Below are positions 20,913 through 34,196 of a stretch of DNA of 64,000 bases, in pieces. The notes beneath the pieces are model-generated. The model was given only the letters and a program-made list of their open reading frames with translations. It had not been told where the DNA came from and made no database searches. This stretch comes from Malaya genurostris (Eukaryota; Arthropoda; Insecta; Diptera; Culicidae). The stretch's first letter is position 1; the number at the start of each line of letters is the position of its first letter. The DNA lies in contig NC_080572.1 of the NCBI RefSeq assembly GCF_030247185.1, positions 11,363,007 through 11,427,006 on the forward strand, written 5' to 3'. Made by a program: the position numbers and the translations under genes.

Positions 20913-22032
20913 GTCGTGAATACGACTTACTTTACTATGGAGCGCCTTTTCAAAATTTACCCTCTGAGAGAGTGATAAGTTTTTGATCGTGAATATCTGT
21001 ATCCAACGAATCAACATAATTTTTGCTACATGCCATCGAAAATATGATCACAATTTTATGATAATATTTTCAGTTGTGTGACATAATCTAAAAAAATTCA
21101 AAATTAATTTTTTCTGAAATATTTGGTATAAACGAGTATTGAAGAGGATACTTCGTAAGGCGCGTTTGACTTTCTCGTATTTTTAAAGCTTATAGCTCAG
21201 TGATCTGTGAAAGGATTTATATAATTTAACTACCAATAAAATCGAATTTTTTAAACTTAAACGTCTATATCAACAGCATTGAAGTATTTCAATAGTACAC
21301 TATTGAAAAACCTGTCTATTTTGACGCATGTCAACATCAACCAATCAGAACGCGTTCTGAGGAAGAGAACAAAATATCTGCTGCTGTACAACAAATCGAT
21401 CGAGAAAAATGTTCCGAACAGTGTTTAATATCGTAGTGGTGAAACTAACTACGATATTAAATTTGGTTCTTCTGAAAGGCAGGAATGAATCCCGTACAGC
21501 ATCCGGATAGTTTCTTTCAATGAAATGCAAATCCGAAATGAAATTATAGAAATTAAAATTCTATATGTTGCTATTTTTATAGCCGTTAAGACCGCCCATT
21601 AGTGAAAAAGCTACAAACGAAGTCACGTAAAAAGAAACCACTTAACAAAAATTGGATCGGTTTGGAAAAAATAACGAAAAGAGGGCAACGGCGGGGAGCA
21701 TCACACAAAATCAGCCGTTCTAATGGCTCTAAAAGTTTTCTGAAGAACTATTAGGATTTCTTCTTCGCAAATCGAAGGTAAAAAATCTCAGTTTAGTTCA
21801 AATCTGGAACTGTTTGATTATATTTGTACACTTTTCGCTGTGTAAAATTCACAGTAATTGCGATCAAGTGAAGCCTTCTTTGTTTTTGCGAAAAATGTGA
21901 AAAAGGTGAATGCTTGCATAATTCATACAATTGATCAACTAATTGATATTCGGAAGTGTTAAGAACATGTCAGTTGTTTTCGTATTCACGACTTCCAGTT
22001 ATGTCTCTGACATTACCCACCCGCCTTTTTTT
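20913..22032 (+). repeat. 1.1-kb TIR repeat family, copy 2
   Basis: Direct repeat of 19531-20721 with scattered substitutions and small indels; ends GTATTCACGAC...CATTACCCACCCGCC. The inverted pair GTCGTGAATAC / GTATTCACGAC (20913 and 21982) is better preserved here than in copy 1. Confidence 0.65.
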
Positions 22033-22179
22033 GCAAAATTTCTATAACCTGATAAAGTTAGTTATATGCTGCACAATTTTTATATAATGATTACAAAGTT
22101 GATACCCAATCGATTGTTCTTGATATTTTTGTGAACCTTAACAGTGGTTAGTTGCACAATCAATCCAAATGTACATATA

Positions 22180-23090
22180 TAACACATGGATCAATAAGTC
22201 CCGAGACTAACAATGGAAACAACATTTTTTTTGCAAATTTTTTTTATTCATCAACATAATCACCTTTTAGGGTGATACAATGGTTCCGTTTTTCCAATTT
22301 TTCAATACCATGTTTATAAAAAAATATATCTTTCGCTTCAAAATAATCTTCAGTTTCAGCGATGACCTCCTCATTTGAGCCAAATCTTTTTCCCTGGAGC
22401 ATTTTTTTAAGATCAGCAAAGAGCCAGTAGTCACTGGGGGCTAAATCTGGCGAGTATGGGGTGTGGGGAAGCAGATCAAAGCCCAATTCGTTCAATTTCG
22501 CCATTGTTTTCATCGACTTGTGGCAGGGTGCATTTTGTTCCATCGAAAGCAATCGCGGCACCCACTTGGAAAAAACCTTTTTCATGCTCAATTTTTAATG
22601 AAGGATAGTAAATACACTTCCATATGATATCTGTGTTGTCTCAGCAATTTCACGGAGCTTCACTTTACGATCTTTCATTATAATTGTTGTCACTTCACTC
22701 ACATTTTCCGGTGTAACGACTTCCACAGGTCTACCCGAGCGTTCCGCGTCATTTGTGTCGGTACGACCACGTTTAAACTCGGCGAATCACCGACAAATCG
22801 TTGCTTTTGATGGACAAGAGTCCGGATAACATTTTTCAATCCATTGTTTCGCTTGCACGGTGTTTTAACCCATTAAAAACAATGTTTTATCAAAACACGA
22901 AACTCGGTTTTTTTCCATTTTTTAAGCAAACTACAAAACGACTTTACTACGACTGTCGCATTATACTTTCTTCTACTACACTCGAATTTCTACTGACTGA
23001 TTTAATGAATCTCCTAGAAATAGCCTACTCTGACTGATCTGTGAATACTTTCAGTGAGCCAGTTTCATGACTTACTGTGTTTCGCTCGTA
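22180..23090 (-). mobile_element. Mariner (DD34D-type) relic with internal deletion
   Basis: Imperfect inverted ends: CAATAAGTCCCGAGACT near 22192 and, inverted, CAGTAAGTCATGAAACT near 23075; boundaries are approximate. About 0.9 kb instead of about 1.3 kb because the middle is missing. Confidence 0.65.
22244..22860 (-). pseudogene. Mariner transposase, internally deleted
   Basis: On the - strand the N-terminal region is readable between about 22700 and 22560 (VTTIIMKDRKVKLREIA, then KKVFSKWVPRLL), then jumps directly to NAPCHKSMKTMAKLNELG, HTPYSPDLAPSDYWLFADLK and GSNEEVIAETEDYFEAKD, ending KGDYVDE. The jump removes the part with the first catalytic Asp and the second one just before NAPCH; the third Asp in PSDYWLF remains. 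Non-functional. Confidence 0.75.
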
Positions 23091-25320
23091 AACATCGCCA
23101 CTTCGAACCCAATACGAGAAACATGTTTTATAAAAGGGAAGCATTATACATTATACATATAATTCCTTAACGGTTAACAAATCAGATAGGTGAAGCGAGA
23201 CGGCACCAACCGATGGACCGGGGCCAACAGTTCGTTGAAACAGGCAGACATCACTTCCATTCATTGGCCTGTGCCGCGCCCGGCTCTCCGCATTTTCCTT
23301 GAACTGGGTCCGAGGGTTGTTTGATGGTAGATTGGTGCTCTTTGTATCACGTGTTGAGCTCGAGCCAATTTAGCTTAATAAAACTATAATGTATACGAAC
23401 ATCCGCACAAGCTACGAATGGGGAGCTGAAAGCAGAGGAACAAACTCGGACATGAGAAAAGGAGTATTCGTGTGAGCCGAGCGAGTGAGCGAAATTGAGA
23501 CAACGGCGGCGCAAAAGAAGAAGCTGAGTTGGAACTTGAGAGTTGGGTTTTTTGGTTCGGCTGTGTGGTAGCAAATATGTAGCGTGGTACGGAATCTTTT
23601 TTTTCTACTGGTGCCATGCTCCATCACCCTTTCCTCAGCACAACTCGTCATTGGCTGCCGTTTCCTGATGACTGCTCAGACTGTCGGCTCTTGCTGCTAT
23701 CGTTGTTTGGCGATGGGCTTTTTTCGCGGCGAAGATAGGCTCTTCCTGTGTGTGAATGATGCGATGATGGAAGCGTTGGAAGATTTGTTTGATCGGGTTT
23801 TGTCAATTGATGTGAAAGGTGATTGGCCAATGAGATGACTACATGGGGCAACAATTATCACTGGACTACCTACTAACAAGTTTTATTGCGAGCAGGTTTA
23901 AGAGTTTAATTAACCCTAAAAACCTTCAAGAATTCTTTTGAATGATTTATTAAAGAAACGGTTGTATTCACCATTTATTTTCCGATTAAGGGAATGAGAT
24001 TGTTACACCTTCGCACTCATTCAAACTTTTCCATGATACTACTTACTACCTACCGCAGAAGGTGATAGAATTCAGTGGCATTAAAACATTACCGTACATT
24101 CGAGGTAGGAAGTTGTGAGCTGAGCACTTAATTATCTCAATCACGGACTACGATTTTTGCCATGTCATACGATACGATTTCATATGATTTTTACCATGTC
24201 ATCCTGTTTTCTAGTAGTTTTTTATTTGTCAGTATTATCAACTTGTGTATTACTTATTTTATACGAATCTTCGAATAGACATTTCAAAATCGGCGGGATG
24301 TTATTCTCTCCGGGAAATGAACATTCGAACGAAATTTTTAGGATAAGTTATGGATCAAGGCCATTTCTGTAAAAGTGCACTTGTTTACAAACATTGTTAG
24401 TGTTGAAGATAAAAATCTTCAACTTGTAGTCCAGCGGCAGTCGTAGTATCCGATCAAGGAAAACTTATCACAGTACTAAAATCGTACATTGAAACGCAAT
24501 CAGATAACAAACTCGAAAGTTGTGTAACGAGCCTTTAATGGATCTCTGAAGATATTTCGTTGTTCGACAAAAAGACACAAGTGAAAAAATATTAATTATG
24601 TTTGTTTGTAGTGTCAGTGAATCGAAAAGTTTTATGTTTGGCAAGATATCTGTAGTTTACCTTTTGTTGGAAACAGGACCAAGGGCTGTTACATTTTTCT
24701 TAATTTTTAATAACTTAAGTGACCTATATGACTCACTCAGGAAAGGAACATTCCATTTGGGTATATTTGATTTTTTCATCTGAGCTGTTTTGATGACTGC
24801 ATTTTACCTTTAGCTTTCTCTCCAGTAGATTTCCATGGGCTTGAACTGGGGACGATTTGGCGGATTGATGGTTTTTGAAACAAACTGAAATCCGTTGTCA
24901 TTATATTACCCCTTTGTGACTTGGAAAAGACATCCGATATTGTCAAACATCGAGTTTATCGTTTTATCAGCGATAAAACCTTTGTCTTCTGACAGCAGCG
25001 GAAAATTTCCCATCAAATAATATTTTTTCGCGCGATTGAATCTAGAAGGGAAACTTCTTGAGCCTTTGAGCCTTGTAAAACTTTGGTTCTGGAAGCAGTC
25101 AGTGATAAAAACCTTTGTGTTCAGATTGGTCAGATCATATATTTCCTGTGTTATAAAATTTTGATTCTGGGAGCTGTCCGAAGTAGGGTCGTACATAGGT
25201 TTCATAAGCAGGTGACTACTTTATCGCGGTCAACAGATAGTAATCATTTAAGGTAATTTTGGTACCACACGGATAGCCGATTCGAGCTTAGTGTATTTGA
25301 ATATTTTACGATTTCACTGG
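23091..25320. other. Non-coding stretch with a GC-rich block at 23.18-23.86 kb
   Basis: The block 23180-23860 is unique and GC-balanced, with short frames in several phases and no recognisable domain; the rest is AT-rich. Nothing firmly supportable. Confidence 0.3.
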
Positions 25321-25428
25321 CATTTTCATTACGTCTGTTTAGCGGTTTATGTTGAACCGCGAGGTGGCATTTGCCGTTCAACATAAACTGCTAATGCACT
25401 GATGAATCGAAGACGAAATGCCAAAATG
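25321..25428 (+). ncRNA. Hammerhead-ribozyme-like motif, copy 3 (best core)
   Basis: GUC at 25333-25335 (C17 = 25335). Stem I 25336-25357 pairs with 25376-25398 (GTTTATGTTGAAC/GTTCAACATAAAC plus TTAGC/GCTAA and TG/CA next to the core). CUGAUGA at 25399-25405, stem II with GAA loop (AUC-GAA-GAC, one mismatch) and GAAA at 25415-25418. Stem III is short and partly wobble (A-U, U-G, G-C). All core positions I can check are conserved. Stem III is the open stem, i.e. type III topology. Confidence 0.7.
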
Positions 25429-28400
25429 ATAAAATAACACGCATTCAAGCGGTAGTTCCTTTTCCTTTGATTTAATATCACACAATATATTCGTAATTAT
25501 CATTGTTTCAAGTGAGTTATTGAAATAATCGTACCTCTAACATATGAAGCGTGCCGTAGTGCATAGAAAATCGAAATTTTGATAACGAAATAATACGAGA
25601 AACTGTTCTTTCGACAGGCGTCTCTAAAAGCAAAACGGGCAGTTCTTCCGACCGGGCGCATTACCAGAGGCTACCTTCGGAATCGTAGCAGGCCCATTAT
25701 TTATGGGAGCCAGCGAGAATTGATATGAATCAGCTTGCTGGGAAACATTTTTTTCCTCTGTTCAAAAAAAATTCGGTATGTTGAAAATTGCTTTTTCGTG
25801 GTTTCGCTTGGTTGGATGGAAGGTTGTGATTGTTGCCTGTTGCTTCCGATGCTTCCACACACACGCACACCTCCTCCTACCGGTTAATGTTGATGATTCC
25901 TGGGTTCGTGCGCTGTTTTGATGTGTTTTGTGTGAACGCGCAATCAAGCAGGCAAATTTGGCTGCCGCCGTCGGTTTCATTTCCTTTTGCGGTAGCTTCA
26001 GTAAGAGCAGTTTTACCTGATTCAAAGTTATTTCAGTCCCTCACTCGTGCGCTTCACCGTTACCGACGATGCTGACGGGGGGCAACGAAGACCGTCGGTC
26101 GTTTATGGGAATCTAATTAATTAAAGTTTGCCGCTTTTTCTACCGTAATAAAAAGTGACTAGAGCTAGAGGTGATATCTTTTTTTCCGCGGTTTTAACTT
26201 ACGGTGTCTATCTTGGCACTATCAAAGTCTCGGCGTGAAATTTGATGGCCTATTGGGTAATAATGGCTACTAAACGATGAATCGTTTTCGGAGTTCGGTT
26301 GCATAATTTTATTGTAGACGGTGTTATGGGACTCTTTCAATTGGATACTTTTCCCGATCTGACAAACTTCATATTTTGTTTGATTAAGATTAACCTGTAA
26401 AATTGGTGTGCAGCTCGTTTGCAGTAGTTAAGTCAATTTGATTAATTAGTGGGTTGGGAGTTGAAAGTTTTCAATACATTATTAGAAATACTGATTTCAA
26501 CAGCAGCAAACCATGAAACAAAGACAAGTGGTTTTTCGTGTTCAAGTCGGCTGGCGGTTTTTCAAAGGTTGCTTTGTTGCGGGTTAATAGTTTTTTTTGT
26601 TGTTGTGGTGGGAAATGTTTGTCACATGCTTCCACTTCACTGATCATATATGTGACGGTTCTAGGAAGGATTCTACTCGAAACAACACGCGGTGATTTTC
26701 TTGGTGAAGCTTCTCGGAAACCCCGCCGGCTCATTCAACAAGTATCAATTGCCTCAATTGCATGCTAAATAAGCGTAACGGTGCACATCCTCTCATCCTC
26801 GGTGTCTCCGTTTTGTGATCGATGCATTCAAATAGGTTTCTTTTATGTGAGTCCAACTAGAAACGTCGAAAAGGTACAATGGGAGGTATAATGGAAGGTG
26901 AAAGACAATGAGCTGCCTCCAGGGGACGATAGTCCTTGATACGACGATCCTCTTGAGAGCAAGGAAGACCACTCCGCGGGACACTACTGGGCGATTTATG
27001 AGTACTTCCAAGGGGGATTTCATTCAACCTACTTCCTGTCCACGTGAAGTACCAAACGATGTAAAGAATTGAGCAATTACTTCGAGCTCAGTTGAAATAA
27101 CACTGAAGAGCCCACATGGAGAGTTTTTGAAGTACATTGCCACGTATGATAGGTAAAGGAAGGTACTTCATTGAGTGCATCTTCGTTCAATGCTCCGTAC
27201 GATACTCGCAACAGTGTAAAGATGCAAAATAACCATGTCGGTAGGTCGATTGTCGTGGGGAGTCAACTTTTTTTCGGAGATCTTTTTTGCAGAGTAATTT
27301 TACTAACAGTCGTAAAATTCAAACAAAGCTCGTGCATGAAACGGATCGTGCCAGATGTTCCGAAGAAAAGTATGAAACTGAATGGGACTTGGAAGCATGC
27401 CGAATTGCGAGCTTCAATGAAATTTGAAATTAAAGTTATTGGAAACAATTCGCCTATTGTGAATTTGTTCTGGAATGCTCTGTAAAATTGTTCGGATTTC
27501 GAGGACCAGTTTGACTGCCTGCGGAACCTATAATTTAATGCAGTTTTTTTAAATTTGTATTGACAAGTAATAGATTAAAATTGGTAATTCATCTTAAATT
27601 TCAGTCAGTTTAAAGAATGATATTTATATCTCCATCGCGGAACGAATATAGGCTGATCTGTAGGTTTACGCATTTTACGTACCCTGAATAAAACATTTTA
27701 TAAACCAGATTTTAGATTTTACAACTAGAATCGGAACTCATCCTTTGAAATTTTCCGAAAGCAGATTTTCGCCGTGGAGATTGGAATGAAGTCGTTAAGT
27801 TAGAATAATTTCGAAACAAGTTGCGAAAACTAAATACATCAAATCAGCAAATGATTTCAGAGAAAAAAAATTCAGCTTCGAGTTACAAGCTGTAAAGAAT
27901 TGTTGCTCGGTTAGAAAATGAAGGCTTGCTTATTACTGGTTTCATACAAATTATAATAGAATGTGGTAGAATGATGTTGATTAACTTGAATAGAACATGG
28001 ATGTCATAATTGCAAAATCACGAAAAAAAAATAGTTCTATGGAAATATGAAATTGTGACTTATGATTTTAGGTTAAAAATTATTTACATCATGAGCAAAA
28101 CTTGTTCCACCATGAAAATTTCTTTTGGTCACAGCATACGGTACGTGCAAAATGTAATTCATACGTTACTCTTATTTTTGTTAGGAATATCACTTTGAAC
28201 ACTTTGAAACGTGGGATAACGGACCAAATCCAATAAATCGATGCAGAAAGGTGGAAAGGTCGATAGCAGGTATTGTAATAGAAGTACTGTTACAACTTTT
28301 TATTTTTATGTTTAATAATTCATCAATTGAAACATACTTTTATAAAAAATTGTTTCTTTGAACCACTTATTTTATTTACAATCATGGTGACAACAACACT

Positions 28401-28510
28401 AACACGAGTTGTATTGATTCCCCTGAGAAACTTAATCAACCTAATGAAACAGGGTTTAATACCAAATCGCTGTATTTTATCAAAAAAGCATACCTAACAA
28501 GTATATTGGA
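25429..28510. other. Non-coding stretch
   Basis: 25.6-26.8 kb is unique and GC-balanced (possible regulatory DNA or exon of an unseen transcript); 27.0-28.5 kb is AT-rich. No domain-bearing frame or repeat end recognised. Confidence 0.3.
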
Positions 28511-28660
28511 CGGGTATAGCGTGATGGGATAGTCGATGCCTTTCACGCAGCCCGCCTGGGTTTGATTCCCAACCCCGCACATAGGGTCAGAAAGTTTTTC
28601 TGGTCCGAAGTGGCGAATGACCTAAGATGTTAAAGCCTCTACAATTGAAACAAAAAAAAA
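28511..28660 (+). mobile_element. tRNA-derived SINE with target-site duplication
   Basis: Pol III box A-like TAGCGTGATGGG and box B-like GGTTTGATTCC spaced as in tRNA genes, a non-tRNA tail (GTCAGAAAGTTTTTCTGG), and an A-rich end. Flanked by a 12-bp duplication AAGTATATTGGA (28499-28510 and 28659-28670), so the insertion is well delimited and fairly young. Confidence 0.85.
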
Positions 28661-28670
28661 GTATATTGGA

Positions 28671-29228
28671 GATCATTAAAACATCCTTTCCTAGATCTTA
28701 TTGCATTAGAAGTTTGACTTTTGAAATATACAGAACTAACAAAAAAATGTCAGCTATTCACCATATGATCCATAGAATGCTGACTTTGCCTCTTAAAGAA
28801 AGCGCAGTGATTAAAGAAACTAATTTTATTTTCGAAAATGCAAACTCAACGGATATACGGAGCAATAAATTCAAACAACTCTAAACAACCTTAACCCATA
28901 GCAATTTTGAAAGAATTGCGGTGGTTTCAATCCAGATATTGCCAAATCGCCTACAACAAAATTAAAACATTTTGGATTGGATTTAGTTGTCAGTAGCAAA
29001 AATAATCAACCAAAACACATACTAGGATCCACCAAAGATCCAACAGAGAGATATAAAATATATTGATCTCTTTGTGATAAAATATATATTGGGCATACAA
29101 AAAGATCACTGGATATTCGCTTCATAGAACACTGTTATACGCTTACTGTGATAAGTGAATAACAAGTGTACAAAGTGTAGTGGAATTTAAAAACAAACCT
29201 GTTTTAATCCACCTAGTGGTGTAATGAT
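28671..29228. other. Spacer, no recognised feature
   Basis: A worn open frame at 28627-28884 overlaps the SINE end and shows no domain. Nothing supportable. Confidence 0.3.
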
Positions 29229-30154
29229 GCCTTTCTCATATATACTATTGTAGTCTATTCAAAATCTGTGTCTTCGATTTTTGAAGGAACCAAGAGATTG
29301 TTTGTGCATAAACTAGTATAACCTACAGAATGAAACAGTGTTTTGCTCGCATAGGTCATCCTTAAGAAAACGAAGTGGGTTCACTATAATATGCACCTCC
29401 GGCACCGGAACCCGAGAACCGGTATAATCGAAGTCGAATCGTACGGCCACCAACTAACATGACGTACAAACTCTACTAGTTTTTATTCAAGGTATTTGAA
29501 GATTTTATACAATTTTGCCATCGTACTCTAAACGACGATTTAAATTTTTGTTGTATCCAAAAATATGCAGTAATTTTTGGTAGGACCATAAGACCTTTCA
29601 TTTGACCTTTGACAGCTTACAACATTTTTTGCGGTTTTTGTTCGCCGGTTTTAGTGACGGTGTACAATATTGAACACACTTTACCCTATAACTCCGGAAC
29701 CGGAAGTCGGATCCGGATGGAATTCAGGAATTCCGTATGAAACCATGAGACCTTTCATTTGAATCTATGTTTGTGTAAATCGGTCAAACCATCGCTGAGA
29801 AGAGTGAGTGAGATCCATTTTGGAATATATGACCACTATTTCCGGAACAATAGACCGGAAACCAGGATAGCGGAAATCGGTTTGTTTAGTTGTCTACTCA
29901 TAATGACTATCGATTTGTGTAGTTTTGAGACCAGTTTAGAAAACTTTATACGGTTTTTGTATAGCACGTTCAAGTGACGGTGTACAATATTTAACACACT
30001 TTACCCTACAACTCCGGAACCGGAAGTCGGATCCGGATAAAATTCAGGAATTCCTTATAGGACCATGAGACCTTTCATTTGAATCTAAGTTTGTTAAAAT
30101 CGGTTCAGCCATCACACACACAGACATTGCTCGATGAACTGAGTCGAATGGTAT

Positions 30155-33100
30155 CCCGAGTAAAGTCTAACATCAAAATTAGAACAAATTGATATTTGAT
30201 TATGATAGCAACATCAGATTGAAATGCTAATATGATATCGACTCATCAAATTTTCAATTAATATCACATTGTGTTATCATTTTGCTGTTTAAAGGGAAAA
30301 GTTTTGTGAAACTCAAAAAATGAAACTCAAAAATATGAAAATATTATTATTTTAACAACTTAGTAAATCCATTGAAATTGAGCAAATTTCAAATGGCAGC
30401 TCAAAAATACAAAGTTATGTTTCAATGGGAGAATTATTCCTTGTTGCCTTTTACAAAAATGCTATGACATCCTGCCGAGATCCTGCAGTTCACCGCAACC
30501 ATAACCGCGAAGAATCGATTTTTCTCAACATTTTTTCAACTTTTACGCAAATAATACTCTTTTTTTAACCACGAGAATATTGGTGTCAAACCACACGTCT
30601 GGGAGGCATTGGATAAATTAGCGATCATCGGTACCACGTTTGTCTGAAGCAGGTCAATCTGAATAGTGGCATTACCATTTCGCTGATCGTCTGCCGTAGA
30701 AGGAGCTTATTTAAGAATTTGACATGAGAAATATATTTGACGTAATCGATTTCTTTCTATATACGTTATGTATCCGATCCTGCGTTCGATTTTTGCGTTC
30801 AGTTTAAAAAAATGTTTCGATATTTGTAATCATACGTAATCGCGAAGTTCATTCTAAAGTTTTTAGACCATTATTTTCAGTACATCCAGAAATCGGGGAA
30901 CTGAATGACGAAAATAATCTACTCGCCAAACCCGTTTTGAAAATACCCATAACTTTATATCCAACAGTATGCAAAAATTCATTGTTTACGAAGTTCGAAC
31001 ATCGAATATTGAATGTCTCAGATTTCAGAACCTAGAGCTAATTCTTAATAATACTTTAGTGGCTTAGAGGAGCAACCAAGAAAATATATGTTTAATTTGT
31101 ATATTCCTAAGTAGTCCACAAACTATGTCGAAGACACTCTTCGAAAACAATTCTCACTCCTAGTTATAAATGCTTAGAACTTCATATACTTTCTAACGCT
31201 AGATATTATGAGAAGTTTTTTATCAATTATCTGATAGATCTTGGAACTTTAATACACTTTTCTAAAGAAACCGCCTAACTAAATCTTTATATTTTTGAGT
31301 AATAGGACTAATTCTTCATCAAATGATTGTAAATTATAAGTCTACACCAGAACTAAAAATTCACTACAGAGATTCTGGTTCTATCTGTGGTCAGAAGCGA
31401 GATAATCGTTCATTGTCCCAATTAGTCGAAAAAACAAATGATCTGGGATATGTACCTTATTCCCGGATTCTTAATTCACGTTCCCTGTGTTGTAGGAGAC
31501 TTCACTGTAAAACGTTCGGTCTCCAGAACCTCTAAATTCGTATTTCAAAGTGATTACATGTGCGATATGTGTGAGATCAAGTAGATAACTCAATTTAATG
31601 TTATAATATTTGAATGCTACAGCTTTGGATATGAGAAGGACAAAGAGAACATTTTTATACTGTGCTCAAAGAGCCACACTGCTATTCACAGTGGATGCGG
31701 GATGGAAGCGACGCAACAAGTGTGCATTGACAGAAACTACCTACATACAACTTTTTTAAACAACACTGCTTGTCATATAACCGAACATTTTCCATCACCT
31801 TATAGCTAGCACTTACAGTCCATAGCAATCGCGAAAAGTTCTCATTCCAAATCACCTAAGTTCGAAACCGGATTCTCTCCGCGGTAGTGTGGAGATTACA
31901 TGAAATCTTTTTTCTTGCTTACGACTAATATGGAGATTGCATAAAAATCTTTTTTCTTGTTTGCGAGTAATATCGCCTAAATGTATACTATCCCGGACCT
32001 TGTTTGGCTGTTCTATTTTTAGATTATGCTCGTGCCCGAGTAGAGTGTGAGATAAAAAAGAAAACTCCATTTGATGTTGAGCTGTTCGTATATATCGATG
32101 ACTTAATTTGTTATCGTTTTGGTCGTTTTAACGGTTAAAAGATCAAAATCGAAAGCAGAGAAAATGCTGTGTGACATCCAACTGAAAACTAGTTTTGCTC
32201 TCAGTGAAAGCACATTGAAAACATAATATGATGTAGATTTTCTCGAAATGACACGTCACGAGCATAAGCTAAAAATAGAACAGCCATAAAAGGTCCGGAA
32301 TAGTATACATTTAGGCGATATTACTCGCAAGCAAGAAAAAAGATTGTATGCAATCTCCATATTAGTCGCAAGCAAGAAAAAAGATTTTATGCAATCTCCA
32401 CAACACTACCGCCAAGGAAAGAATCCGGTTTCGAACTTAGGTGATTTGGAATGCGAACTTTTTGCTGTTGCTATGGACTGTAAGTGGAAATGGAAAATGT
32501 TCGGTTATATGACAAGCTGTGTTGTTTCACAAAGTTGTATGCAGGTAGTTTCTGTCAATGCACACTCGTTGCGTCGCTTCCATCCCGCATCCACCGTGAA
32601 TAGCAGTGTGGCTATTTGAGCACAGTTTAAAAATGTTCTCCTTGTCCTTCTCATATCCAAAGCTGTAGCATTCGAACATTATAACATTAAATGGAGTTAT
32701 CTACTTGATCTCACACAACTCGCACATGTAATCACTTTGAAATACGAATTTACAGTGAAATCTTCTACAACACAGGGAACGTGAATTAGGAATCCGGCAA
32801 TAAGGTATCCCAGATCATTTGTTTTTTCGACTAATTGGGATAATGAACGATTATCTTGCTTCTGACCACAGATAGAACCATAATCTCTTCAGTAAATTTA
32901 TAGTTCTTGTGTAGACTTATAATTTACGATCATTTGATGCAGGATTAGTCCTGTGACTCAAAATTATGAAGAATTAGTCAAACAGTTTCTTTGGAAAAGT
33001 GTATAAAAGTTCCAAGATCTATTAGATGATTGATAAAATTCTTCTCATAGTATCTAGCGTTAGTGAGTATATGAAGTTCTAAGCATTTATAACTAGGAAT

Positions 33101-33962
33101 GAGAATTGTTTTGAAGAGTGTCTTCAACACAGTTTGTGGACTACTTAGGAATATACAAATTAAACATATATTTTCTTGGTGGCTCCTCTAAGCCACTAAA
33201 ATATTATTAAGAATTAGCTCTTGGTTCTGAAATCTGAGACATTCAATATTCGATGTTCGAACTTCGTAAACAATAAATTTTCCATAATGTTAGATATAAA
33301 GTTATGGGTATTTTCAGAACGGGTTTGGCGAGTAGATTATTTTCGCCATCCAGGACCCCGATGGCATTATTTGCGTTAAAGTTGAATAAATGTTGAAAAA
33401 ATCGTTTCTTCGCGGTTATGGTTGCGGTCAATTGTAGGATCTCGGCAGGATGTCAAAGCATTTTTGTAAAAGGCACCATAGGATTGAAGGAATAATTCTT
33501 TCATTGAAACTTAACTATGTATTTTTGTGTTGTTTCAATGGATTCACTAAGTTGTTGATTTTAATATTTTCATTCTTTGAGTTTCACAAAACTTTTGCCT
33601 TTAAACAGCAAAATGATAACATAATGTGATATTAATTGAAAATTTGATGAGTCGATATCATATTAGGATTGCAATCTGATGTTGCTATCATAATCAGATT
33701 TCAATTTGTTCAGATTTTGATGTTAGACTTTACTCGGGTGACGTGTCATTTCGAGAAAATCTACATCATATTAAGTTTTCAATGTGCTTTCACTGAGAGC
33801 AAAACTAGTTTCCAGTTTGATGTCACACAGCATTTTTTTTGCTTTCAATTTTGATCTTTTAACCGTTAAAACGACCAAAACGATAGCAAATTAAGTAATC
33901 GATATATACGAACAGCACAACATCAAATTGAGTTTTCTTTTTAATCTCACACTCTACTCGGG
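30155..33962 (+). mobile_element. 2-bp-TSD TIR element, copy A (split by copy B)
   Basis: Starts CCCGAGTAAAGTCTAACATC and ends CACACTCTACTCGGG; AT on both sides (30153-30154, 33963-33964). Without copy B it is about 2.1 kb and collinear with 46297-48213. It carries an extra segment near 30885-30965 that the 46-kb copy lacks. No intact coding frame. Confidence 0.8.
32035..33738 (-). mobile_element. 2-bp-TSD TIR element, copy B, inverted inside copy A
   Basis: Runs from CCCGAGTAGAGTGTGAG (32035) to TTAGACTTTACTCGGG (33738), the reverse of copy A, with TG on each side (32033-32034, 33739-33740). Copy A continues exactly on both sides (gctcgtg ... tgacgtgtcat), proving insertion rather than rearrangement. 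With copy A it makes inverted arms well over 1 kb long. Confidence 0.82.
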
Positions 33963-34196
33963 ATATGACACAATTTTTGTTAGTCGGTTTTTCAAGTGAT
34001 TGCATAACCTTTCTATATGAGAAAGGCAAAACATTAAATGAAATATTTAAAATTATTTCACTAAGTGATTCTAAAGGTTTGTATTTACCTAAGTATTTTA
34101 CAACACATATCTAATTCGTTTGGCTTACGTGAAAGCTCATTTTGAAATTATCAAATGAACCTTCGAAAAATATATTATAATTGTAGGGCGATGTGA

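Larger units (their letters stand above)
29229..34028. mobile_element. Outer TIR element (about 1 kb) with a nested double insertion
   Basis: Ends TGCCTTTCTCATATA (29229) and TATATGAGAAAGGCA (to 34028). The host part 29229-30154 contains a direct repeat about 320 bp apart (GTGACGGTGTACAATATT, ACTCCGGAACCGGAAGTCGG, ATTCAGGAATTCC), the core I associate with culicine repeats. The rest is occupied by a second element, itself containing a third. Confidence 0.55.

Noticed and set aside
23584..23838. Protein gene in the GC-rich block near 23.6 kb
   Set aside because: Several overlapping frames of similar length on both strands, no domain, no splice or poly(A) support.
26606..26616. Su(H) site GGTGGGAAA
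   Set aside because: First base is G, outside the YGTGRGAA consensus; single and without context.
28511..28660. A functional tRNA gene
   Set aside because: A and B boxes are present but the acceptor and anticodon stems do not close, and the A-tail with target duplication shows a SINE.
29390..30120. Tandem gene duplication, from the direct repeat of the CCGGAACCGGAAGTCGGA core
   Set aside because: No open frame; the pattern is an interspersed repeat core, also present as a scrap near 43000.
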